In this document: piece after piece, positions 1 through 10,000 of the stretch
How positions within the stretch are numbered: position 1 is the stretch's first letter
How the letters are laid out: each line of letters starts with the position of its first letter
NCBI GenBank assembly: GCA_031761405.1
Contig: JASEVX010000034.1
Span: 1,408,501 to 1,472,500 of the forward strand
Direction: 5' to 3'
DNA length: 64,000 nucleotides
Source: Serripes groenlandicus
Lineage: Eukaryota; Mollusca; Bivalvia; Cardiida; Cardiidae
Position numbers and translations under genes: made by a program
The notes under the pieces: model-generated
The model's input: the letters and a program-made list of their open reading frames with translations, nothing else
Told to the model about the DNA's origin: nothing
Databases searched by the model: none

Positions 1-244
1 TATTGATCCGCCTTTTGAACTAGTTTTGCAACTTAAGATGGTTACTTACGGTCCGAACTTATCTAGAATAGAATGAATAAATATGCATGAGCTTCTTCCG
101 ATGACATCCATCGTGCACACACAGTAAACCAATGTACTAGCCATACGTAAAGAACGACGTCATTGTCTGAACTGAGTGCCTGAGATCAGCCGCGAGGTGA
201 TCCGGTTGGCGCACACTAAATATGAAGCAGATGACTGAAATAAT

Positions 245-422
245 GTAGGCAAAATATGGAAAATCTCTATAAATGAAAGTAGTTTTGTTGTATAGAATTG
301 TAAGCATTGTAGCAAAATGGGAAATTGCTCATTGTGATAAATTTCCCTATTTGTCTCAATGTTTTCAAAAGGTCTTTACTACATGTGATGAGTCAACGTC
401 CGTCTGCATGTGGGACGGGTCA
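245..422 (-). mobile_element. MITE-1, left-truncated
   Basis: Hairpin arms GGGAAATTGCTCATTGTGAT and right end CTGCATGTGGGACGGG; overlaps the stop codon of the membrane-protein gene. Confidence 0.65.
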
Positions 423-1268
423 CGTGGAACCATTAAATACGTCATAAAATTCATCTGTATCGTCACTTAAAAACACTTCATTATCACTAGAATTGAGATC
501 GGAATCGGCAAGAAAGAAATCTATTGTGCTCTCAGTGTTTGATAAAGACCACACAGAATTACTAGTAGACGCATATGGGTGTTCCTTTATGCCTTGGTTT
601 ATTTCTGGAACGATGGTTTTATTTTCACGCCATGTTTCTTTTGCGATATTGACGTCACACCCTCCAGTACTGCAATGATGCTGGTCAAGTGCGGTAACGT
701 TAATTCCCATTGAACCGTCAATTATACCGTCCAGGTTCTCTATCGAAGAACACGTTTCACCTGCATCGTAAATCACGTCTTCGCTACGCTTGTTCTTTTC
801 AGCAGAATCTGAATCTTCCTCAATATCTGCCATTGACATTGTGACGAGAGCGAAATTATTTAGAAACGATGCACCTTTAACGATATTTTTAGATTTCGAG
901 TCCGCATGCACTTGCTCCAGCAAAGCGGCCACGGTACCGACCCGGAATTTCTTTTCCGACATATTCCTCACGTGATCGATGTTCTTTATGAACGTTTGTG
1001 CCTCCTTATCATCATTTTGCGAGTACTTTTTACGGCGTCTAATGAAGCTGAGGGCGAAGACGCCCACCACCGCTACGGCATATAGGACCATTACGGCTAC
1101 CATATACGTCATTGCACCACTTGAGTCGTACAGTTCTCCAACGTTTGAGATGGTACCGTTGTCTGTCTGGTTCCCGTCAGTTTGTACCAATTGGCAGTTG
1201 TTGGTAAGGAATATCAACCCGCTATCAGACGTCTGTATAGTAACATTGGTTGAGTTGCAGATTATCAT
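420..1268 (-). CDS. Single-pass membrane protein, KCNE-like (putative)
   Basis: An uninterrupted 282-residue reading frame on the minus strand; the ATG at 1266-1268 follows an in-frame TAA (1278-1280), so the coding part appears to be one exon. Residues 1-53 look extracellular and carry four N-glycosylation sequons (N5, N8, N33, N37). Residues ~54-76 form one hydrophobic helix followed at once by the stop-transfer run SFIRRRKK. The ~200-residue tail is acidic and Ser/Asn-rich (DSDLNSSDNE, SDDTDEF). A short glycosylated N-terminus, one helix without a cleavable signal peptide and an S-[YF]-I-R-x-[RK]-[RK] juxtamembrane motif is the layout of KCNE potassium-channel beta subunits, but the tail is much longer than in vertebrate KCNEs. 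The stop codon lies in the last bases of a decayed MITE-1 copy. Reality as a gene is likely; the family call is tentative. Confidence 0.6.
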   Translation of the reverse strand: MIICNSTNVTIQTSDSGLIFLTNNCQLVQTDGNQTDNGTISNVGELYDSSGAMTYMVAVMVLYAVAVVGVFALSFIRRRKKYSQNDDKEAQTFIKNIDHVRNMSEKKFRVGTVAALLEQVHADSKSKNIVKGASFLNNFALVTMSMADIEEDSDSAEKNKRSEDVIYDAGETCSSIENLDGIIDGSMGINVTALDQHHCSTGGCDVNIAKETWRENKTIVPEINQGIKEHPYASTSNSVWSLSNTESTIDFFLADSDLNSSDNEVFLSDDTDEFYDVFNGST

Positions 1269-1761
1269 TTGCTTTGATTAAACCGGTTCCCAGGAGTCGA
1301 GTACTTCGGTGCACAGCTCGTGAACAGCCATGCACAGACATTAATCACTACACTGAAGACAGTAACAGACGTGAAAACATGCACCTTTCGCTGCCACTAA
1401 TCATGTCTCACACAAATTCCCTCATTGGTCCTTGCCAGTAAAACTATATTATTTACTTGGCATTCCCTCGGTGTTATCAAATATGTAACATTTCAGAAAT
1501 TGACGTTACCTATCGAGTGCATGTCAATGTAAATTGTATCTGGTAATGCTATGGGTACTTTTCTTGTGAATCTTTCGTTGGACTTACACAAACACTTAAT
1601 CCAGTATAAATTCCATAAATTGTCAAAGATGAGCACTTGTAAACTTTCAACATGCATAGTACTTTGTTGAATACCTGGGATTTTTAAAACGTGAACAAAT
1701 TATCATCTATATAATCGATCTGATCAATCGTGCATGAATTTAACACCGAACTTCGCGTCAG
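1269..1761. other. Intergenic, no feature recognised
   Basis: Presumed 5' flank of the minus-strand membrane-protein gene; no open frame, repeat end or clear promoter motif was recognised. Confidence 0.4.
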
Positions 1762-1984
1762 TTAACAGTTTCCCGCATACGACAAATCTGCAGCAGACGA
1801 TTTTGAAACATTGAGGCAAAAGCTAGACATTTCTATGAAGTAAAGTACAATTACTGAAAAGTTGAAAACATTGTGGCAAAATGAGAATGTTCTTATTATG
1901 GTCAGTGTTTCCTTTTATCAGGATTTTTTCAAGAGTCGTCTGCTGCAGATGCGTTGACATGCGTATGCTAGTGGGAAAGGGTTG
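1762..1984 (-). mobile_element. MITE-1 copy
   Basis: TTAA start, GACAAATCTGCAGCAGACGA left, GTCGTCTGCTGCAGATGCGT right, end GTGGGAAAGGGTTG. Confidence 0.78.
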
Positions 1985-2440
1985 CCTTACATATATTTGA
2001 TACCCAGATAGCACTCGTGAATAATTCATAATACCGTAACAAATACTTCAACAGTATGACAATAAAAATATCATTCACGTGTATGATCAAGCACGTTATG
2101 GAAAGTTTGCCGATTCGAAGTTAATAATGAACAAGACGTTTGGATATAAAATGCATGATTGAATTTTCAAGATCATTAAACTATCGATGGAGATAATATA
2201 CATACTTCTAGTTAGTCAGCTCCCGGGCCATATCTAGAAAAGGAAACAACAATTTACAGCGCAGTTTCATCTTTCATTATTATGAATCCACTTCCGGCTT
2301 CATCTGAAAACCCATAGACTTACCCTTAGAATTAGTTAATGAGATTTTGTATTCGCATAGATAAGTCGATAATTTACTCCATTTGATTGTATTTATTAGT
2401 CAAACTTCAAAATAAGTCCTTATGGAGTATGTTCTCTACC
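1985..2440. other. Intergenic, no feature recognised
   Basis: AT-rich sequence with no supported gene or named repeat. Confidence 0.4.
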
Positions 2441-2444
2441 TAGC

Positions 2445-2570
2445 TTACGCGCGATCAACGTGTTACCATCCTCAAGGTTGATCCCGCTGTCAGGGGTTTC
2501 GAACTTGGGACCTTAGTTGATGACGCCGTTGCTCTTCTTCTAAGCCACTATATCCCACTTCCACAGTCAC
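2445..2570 (-). repeat. tRNA-derived SINE head
   Basis: Read on the minus strand it has tRNA-like boxes: a TGGCTTAGAAG A-box region and GTTCGAAACCCC as B box. No acceptor stem, so it is a SINE fragment and not a tRNA gene. Confidence 0.5.
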
Positions 2571-2615
2571 TGTCATTATTAACATCAGTATTATAATTGT
2601 TATAAGCAGTAATAT

Positions 2616-2741
<126 letters not shown>

Positions 2742-2754
2742 TTCAACGTATGGG

Positions 2755-2880
2755 AACTGTAACTGGGAAGAATATTGGGTTGATTACAGGTGTGATAAAG
2801 CCAGGAACCTCACGTTAGTTACATACTGGCCGCCGTGATATAACTGGAAAAGCGTTGGAAATCAATCAAGCAATCAAGAA
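2755..2880 (+). repeat. SINE 3' half
   Basis: The sequence ACTGGCCGCCGTGATATAAC and an AATCAATCAAGCAATCAA tail match the 3' part of the SINE copies at 34724 and 39880. Confidence 0.55.
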
Positions 2881-3450
2881 CCGTTTATTTGATGTGATAT
2901 TTTAATTGCCGGCTGCTTTGAAGATATCTGAAATTTACTACTTATCGAAATCGGACAGCATAATTTGGATTCACAGTTTAAAACATTGTGTGAAAGAAAA
3001 AATTACTAGCAATGAGCATTTTTTCATTTCCCCACACTGTTTTTAAAAGTAACCTGCCAGACATGTGTGCCAGGTTAAGGATTATTAACTCCCTGCACTC
3101 TTATCTAACAATCATCCGGTAACTTATACGGTTTCCACTGTTGATGTATGGTGTACATAACTATATGTTCCATGATAGAAACAGCTGCAAACAAATGAAA
3201 ATGTTGTGGGAAAAGGAGAAATTGTCAAATTGTTTACAATTTCAGAATATAGCAGGATATGAAGTCGGCCTTGCCTGTACATGGAGCTAAAAAAAATACC
3301 TATAAATATCCGTCTGTCACTCGAAGAACATTATTCATATGAATTTGTTTCCCATGGGAAAACATGACAACTGATAACATTGTATGAGCATGTTCCGGCT
3401 TGTAGTATAAACTGTACGAGTATTTAAATCCGCTGGAATTGTAGCTTATT
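2881..3450. other. Intergenic, weak MITE-1 remnants only
   Basis: Only a faint MITE-1 hairpin fragment near 3190-3240 is seen; no gene. Confidence 0.35.
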
Positions 3451-3539
3451 TTGATTGATTTTATAAGGATTTTTTTTTATCATTATAATTATTGTTGTTG
3501 TTCTTCTTCTTTTTCTATTATGTTTACTATCATTATTAT

Positions 3540-3895
<356 letters not shown>

Positions 3896-3924
3896 TATAA
3901 TGTAATTAAACCAGCACACACTGT

Positions 3925-4010
3925 TAACTCTTTCCCACATGTAGACGCATTTTGACACATCTGAAGCAGACGAGAAATGAAAACATACGGCAAAAGGTAA
4001 AATGAGTCAC
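3925..4010 (+). mobile_element. MITE-1, 5' half
   Basis: The terminal repeat and the CTGAAGCAGACGA sub-terminal block are present; the copy breaks off in the hairpin. Confidence 0.6.
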
Positions 4011-4244
4011 AGTAAAAAAAATATCTCAATCTTAAACTTATAATTATAAATATTGGTCATGATTAATTCAGTTATATCTTCTCTACTATCGTCACATCTA
4101 GAGAGGTGTAGCCATGTGGAAGAATTATTTCACCGGCAATTGTTATCGGGGATAATTTACCATATAGAAATAGGCTTAGGCTACTGCAGGTTCATAAGTC
4201 GTTCTGGGTAGCTCAGTTGACTATTGTCTGGGAGTATTATTTTT

Positions 4245-5220
4245 AATTTGACTTTTCGAAGAAAAGGCTAGCTATACTACTCGCCTCGGCGCGTCGGCGT
4301 TCGTGTCACACCTTGGTTAATGTTTTTGTACCAATTCACTTTTTTGTCAAAACCATTACAGATATTGTTTTGAAACTTATAACACTTATTCACCATCATT
4401 ACCTCCATCAACAGACAAGAGTACATACCTCTGTCAATATGTTTGTAAGAATTATGGCCCTTTTTCGACTTAGAATTTTGGTTAAGTTGTGTGTACCAAT
4501 TCACTTTTTTTTTCAAAACCATTACAGATATTGCTTCGAAACTTACAACACTCATTCACCATCATTATCTTCATCTACAGACAAGAGTACATAACTCTGT
4601 CTATGTTTTTGTAAGAATTATGGCCCCTTTTCGACTTAAAATTTGGGTTAAGTTTTTGTACCTATCCACTTTTTTTCAAAATCACTACAGATATTGTTTT
4701 GAAACATACAACAGACAAGAGTACATATCTTTTTCGACGAAATTTGGTTAAACTTTTCGTACTATCCCAGTATTTTCAAAACCATTATAGTTTACCATCA
4801 TTACCTTCATCAACAGACAAGAGTACATAACTCTGTCAATTTTTTTCAATAATTATGGCCCTTTTACGATTTAGAATTTTGGTTAAGTTATTCCAGGGAC
4901 ACTATATTACATGTAAATGTGTAATATAGTGTCCCTGGTTATTCATACCAAATCAAATGTGTTCAAAACAATTAGAGATATAGCTTAAACACTTACATAC
5001 ATCTTGCTACCATCATTACCTCCACCAAAAGCCAAGAGTGCATAATTCAGTAAAGGTTTTTGTAAGAATTATGACCCTTTTTCGACTTATAAAGTAATTT
5101 GCTTATAAATAATATGATAATGTACTTAATTGGTTATGTTTTCTGTACCAACCAAAACAGTTTTGTTTTATTGGCAAGCAAAAAAAAGTCGAGCGAGCTG
5201 TCCTCCGACAGCTCTTGTTT
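4245..5220 (+). mobile_element. Pearl/Helentron-like element, family B
   Basis: Starts with a CGAAGAAAAGGCTAG head, holds degenerate tandem units (TGTACCAATTCACTTTTTT..., TTATGGCCCTTTTTCGACTT) and ends GTCCTCCGACAGCTCTTGTT at 5219. A foldback hairpin (4893-4938) interrupts one unit. Classification by structure (head, ~160-200-bp units, hairpin plus CTCTTGTT end) is an inference. Confidence 0.65.
4893..4938. repeat. Perfect 19-bp inverted repeat with 8-nt loop
   Basis: Left arm CCAGGGACACTATATTACA (4893-4911) pairs without mismatch to 4920-4938 around the loop TGTAAATG. It interrupts a tandem unit of the surrounding element. Confidence 0.9.
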
Positions 5221-5224
5221 CATT

Positions 5225-6109
5225 TCTACAATACACATATTCTGAGAAACCCGCCCCAATCGGGTGAGGAGGGTTTTCCTTTTTAAATCGGGAGAATCCC
5301 GATAAGATCAGATTAGTAAGTAAGAATGGAAAAGAAAGACTGTAAAACGTAAAATACAATTTATTTTCTCAACATTTATACTTGGAATACATGTATTTCA
5401 CATCCATATTCTAACATGTATTGAAGATGATAAAGGTTATTACTAGGTGGGGTTAATCGACAGTGGATTTGTTTACATATACACCGTATCTTACAATGGC
5501 GGCCATGTAAACAACTTGATCAGGCTTGATTATTTTGGAAAAAGATCCGCGGTATTTATCTATATTTGAATATCTGTCAAATATATTCTGGCTTAATGAT
5601 ATTCGTTAGATGTGTATTCACGTGGTGTGTTTTGAATCTGTCATTTGCAATGCATTACTGCAGAAAATAGATGCAAACAAAATACGGACTGACACTCCAG
5701 TTCGGAATAAAGAGTCGCACCTGTACAAAATGCCCCTTTTGATTTCCATGTAGAATGTCTATTTTTCCGGTTTCCTGACAATACATCACATTCATTGCTC
5801 TTGTTTTCATTATCAGCAATTTAATGTCTCCAACATATCAGCAGATATGTAGGTCATTTTATTCAAAAACACAAAACAAATATATATTTTACTATTTACC
5901 TCTGAATTTGGTCTCTTTTTAAAAAAAATACACTGACATCTCAGATCTCACGACTTATTGTTTGTGAAGCGTATTCTGGTTACACATAGCAGCTAAGCCT
6001 GCAGTTAGTCAAGGTTTCCCTTCTTTAATGTGATTTCATGGTTCGATTGACAAAACAGTAACTAATGCGGAAATACTGAGACTAGTGAGCAGTTACATCA
6101 ACAAGTCCA
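5225..6109. other. CPLANE1 upstream region
   Basis: No repeat end or open frame recognised apart from the YY1-like motif; the likely home of the promoter and first untranslated exon of CPLANE1. Confidence 0.35.
5493..5507 (+). promoter_or_regulatory. Candidate YY1-type promoter motif upstream of CPLANE1
   Basis: ACAATGGCGGCCATG, a YY1-like ATGGCGGC core, lies in the unique-looking stretch about 1.5 kb upstream of the start codon. Such motifs often overlap transcription starts of housekeeping and ciliary genes. A 5' untranslated exon here is an inference only; no TATA box or clear donor was seen. Confidence 0.25.
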
Positions 6110-6316
6110 AAACCCTTTCCCTCAGCAGACAGCTATTTGAAAACATTGTGACTAAAGAAGAAATTGCTCAAAACAAGCAATTTCTCCTTTTGTCACAATG
6201 TTTTCCACATTTAGTCATACTCATAGGTTATCCATTTAATTAAACTTTAAAGAGATTTTCTATTTTTTGACAAAATATGTTCAAAGTCAGAATTGTCGTA
6301 TGAGGGAAAGGGTTAA
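6110..6316 (+). mobile_element. MITE-1 copy
   Basis: Intact hairpin and right end GTCGTATGAGGGAAAGGGTTAA-type terminus; left sub-terminal part shortened and a small duplication after TTTAGTCAT. Confidence 0.85.
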
Positions 6317-6329
6317 ACCAAGTGTCTGT

Positions 6330-6496
6330 CTATTTGGTCTCAATTGGCTAGCATACCTTGAAGTTGAATGTGTGTTGCTTGGGAAGATTGCTGTGTGGAG
6401 TACTGGTGTGAGAAAACCAGGAAACACATGAGTAGGTGAACTGGCCGCCGTGATGAATGAGAAAATGTTAAAAATGTCGATAAACCCCAATCAACC
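6330..6496 (+). repeat. SINE 3' part
   Basis: GTGTGGAGTACTGGTGTGAG, GGTGAACTGGCCGCCGTGAT and a CCCCAATCAACC tail are shared with the copies at 34724, 39880 and 53465; tRNA head missing. Confidence 0.65.
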
Positions 6497-6539
6497 TTGA
6501 ATGTGTATGCCAATCCTTTTATATAAGGAGACAGCCTCT

Positions 6540-6785
6540 GTGGTGTAATTGTAGAGTGTCCGCCTCAGGTGTGGGAGGTTGCGGGTTCATCACCTAGCTG
6601 GATCATACCAGACTGCAAAAATGGTAGTATGGGCTGACCTCCTTGGCGCTCAGGGTTGCGGGGTTAACATTATGACTGACTGCTTGATGTCAGGATAAAT
6701 GGAGCAGTAGCACTGGTAACTTACCCAGGAAACACTGTGATTTAACTGGAAAATGTTGAAAGCGGTGTAAAACACTGAACAATCA
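6540..6785 (+). repeat. tRNA-derived SINE, second type
   Basis: tRNA-like head (A box TGTAATTGTAGAGTGTC, B box GGGTTCATCACC), then GTGATTTAACTGGAAAATGT and a short A-rich tail AACAATCAATTTA. The head resembles that at 41712. Confidence 0.65.
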
Positions 6786-6988
6786 ATTTATATTATGAAT
6801 AACGAAAATTTAGCTAAGTCGTTCGAGTGATCATGTATGTACAATGGAATCTGAAAGTGAATATACAGTTTATAATATTAAATATAACAAAATTAACATA
6901 ATGATTGGTTTTCTCTTTTGAATTTGACTCATTTATTCTTTTTGTAGGAATAGTGATGGTAACATAAGCTGACTTGACAGAAAGCAAG

Positions 6989-7069
6989 ATGAAGATTGAT
7001 CTTGAGGTATTAGCCTCAACAAACATCAAGAGAAAAAAGCCATGGCCACAAATAGTTTGGGTCGGAGAG
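6989..7069 (+). CDS. CPLANE1: CPLANE1 coding exon 1 (start)
   Basis: Residues 1-27. The ATG has A at -3, an in-frame TAA lies at 6965-6967, and the protein begins MKIDLEVL with the family-typical KKPWP motif. Donor is GTAAAT, phase 0. Possible acceptors at 6947-6948 and 6979-6980 suggest the exon begins in 5' UTR, spliced to an upstream untranslated exon that I could not place. Confidence 0.93.
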
Positions 7070-10000
7070 GTAAATACAATAGAATATATTATTTGAGCTT
7101 GTCCATCATGGGAAAAGGTACATGTTGGGTTTTGGGAACAGCATCGATCTAGATCAGCATGTGCATCTGCACTGTCGGATCCTTATCTACACTGACAGTC
7201 TGTTCAGTGTTCACATATTATTTATCACCTTCTTGACAGAAGCTTCAGTAAACTTGTGTAGATTCTGATAATATGCAGATGCATCAAATTGATTCAATAC
7301 ATGTGAAAGAGTTAATGCCTTTTATGATTAACCCTTTCCCTCATAAAAACGCTTTCTGACAGCTCTGCAGCAGACAGCTTTTTGAAAACATTGTGACAAA
7401 AGAAGAAATTGCTCAAAACGAGCAATTTCTCCTTTTGTCACAATGTTTTCCACTTTTAGTCATAGGTTATCCATTCAATTATAGAGATTTTCTATTTTTT
7501 GACAAAATATGTTCAAAGTCATCTGCTGCAGAATTGTCGTATGAGGAAAAGGGTTAAATTGCGTACTTGTTGAGTCAGTTTTTGTGAAAGCATTCTTCGA
7601 TATTACTTGTATTACTAATATTAATTTGCGAACAGAAAGGATCCTGAACAGACTGCCCTGAGACAAAGATCTTCACTGATGGCTAAGTCTCGAAGGATGG
7701 TTTTTGTGTGATGTTGCTGACAAAGGTTTAAAAGCTTGCAAAATCAGCAATAGTGAAAATGGTTTGACTTAGAAAATAGGATTCATATGGACTGTAGGCA
7801 GGCGAAGACACATGAATTAAAATAAATGAAGACATGCCTGAGAAGCTAATAAACCTGATAAACCTCAATAAATATTTTTTTTTGTGGATAGTAACTTTTC
7901 CTAACATTGGGTCTTTAATACGCTTCATTGTTTGTCATTTAGGAACAAGAGAGTCTGCTGCTACTGGACGCCATTGGTAAAAGATTAAGTGTACTGTATG
8001 TGCCCTCTGGTAAAACTAAACGGCGACTTTCAAAGTTATCTCCGATTGCTGAACAATTACACTACGTCTCCAGGAGTAAGAATGGTATGTATAAACAGGT
8101 GTAGATACTGAATTCACTGGTTTACCTGATGTGATAATATTAGCTTGTGACTTTTAAATAAAATGGGGCACAATGTTTTCAGCTCTATTAAAATTATTAT
8201 ATTTCCATTTATATATAAAAGATTTATGCATGTTTGATCAGGTGTTTTCAAAGTCATTTGCTGCTAATATGTCGTATGTGGGAAAAGGTTAAAGTCTGCT
8301 GATTTGAAAACTGCTTGGTATCAACTTGAAATATTAGAATGTCAGTTTTGATGCAGATTTGTAAAAAATATGTGAATATGTGAGTCATCTTAACCTAAAT
8401 GACAGATAAGGGAGATAACTATTGATTTTCAAGTAAAATAAAAAAAAAAATCTCATCTCATTACATTCTCATTTCAAACCATTTAAAGTTTGTTTTTATC
8501 ATTCAAAGAGTTAACTTTGTTTCATGGGAGAAAAAAATCACTCACTGTCAGATTTAACCTTTCCCACATACAATAAATCTGCGGCAGAAGTCCAAAATAG
8601 TAATTCTCTATAAATTATAGTAGGATTATTGAAGAGAGGTGAAATCAGTGTGGCAAATGGAGAAATTGCTCACAATTATTTCAAAAGTCGTCTGCTGCAG
8701 AGGCGTCTGAAAGTATCTATATGTGGGCAAGGGTTCATATAAACGTGATCACGGTGTGTGAGGCTCTGCAATCAAAAGTATCTGAAAACATTATGTAAAA
8801 AAGATACATTTCTAAATAAGCAATTTCTGCTTTTCTCATTTTATTTAAATTATTATTTCAAATTATTGCATTGCTTTCCTTAGATTTTTTTAACCCTTTC
8901 ACACTTGTAAACCAATTATTACGCATCTACAGCAGACGACTCTTAAAAAGTTTTAGCAAATGGAGAAATTGCTCATTTCCCCTTTTGCCACAAAGTTTTC
9001 AACCATTTTCTTTATTTATACTCTTATTTATAAATATTTTCCATATTGTTGTCTAGATATTTTAAAAGTTGTCTCCTGCATGTTGCTGTATGTGGGAAAG
9101 GTTAACCCTTTCTCTCATACGACAATTCTGCAGCAGACGACTTTAAACATATTTTGTCAAAAAATAGAAGGATAACTATGACTAAAAGTGGAAAACATTG
9201 TGGCAAAAAGAGAAATTGCTCGTTTTGAGCAATTTTTAGCTCTATTGGCCAAAGGCCAGAAGGGCTTATGTTGTGCGTCCGTCCGTCCGTCCGTCCGTAA
9301 TCAATTTCTTGTTAACACGATACAGTCTTCACTTTTGATTGTATCTCAACCAAACTTATACGGTAGTCAGATATCCATGAGAGCTCGGTTCCTTTCAAAA
9401 ACCAGCCAGATCCGCCCATGCATGACTGGATTATGGCCCTTGAAATGGTCAAAATTGCTATAAAAGAGCTTGTTAACACAATACAGTCTTCTTTTTTTAT
9501 TGTATCTCAACCAAACTTATACAGTAGTTAGATATCCATAAGAGCTCGGTTCCTTTCGAAAACCAGCCAGATCCGCCCATGCATGACTGGATTATGGCCC
9601 TTGAAATGGTCAAAATTGCTATAAAAGAGCTTGTTAACACGATACAGTCTTCACTTTTGATTGTATCTCAACCAAACTTATACAGTAGTTTGATATCCAG
9701 GAGAGCTCGGTTCCTTTCGAAAACCAGCCCATGCATGACTGGATTATGGCCCTTGAAATGGTCAAAATTGCTATAAAAGAGCTTGTTAACACGATAGTCT
9801 TCACTTTTGATTGTATCTCAACCAAACTTATACAGTAGTTAGATATCCATGAGAGCTCGGTGCCTTTCGAAAACCAGCCAGATCCGCCCATGCAAGACTG
9901 GATTATGGCCCTTGAAATTGTCCAAATTGCTATAATTGAGCATGTGAACACAATAGAGGCTCCATTTACTATCTGATCTTCACCAAACTTAGATAATAGT

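Noticed and set aside
9188..9951. Frames on both strands in the 161-bp array
   Set aside because: Tandem-repeat translation within the nested family C element.
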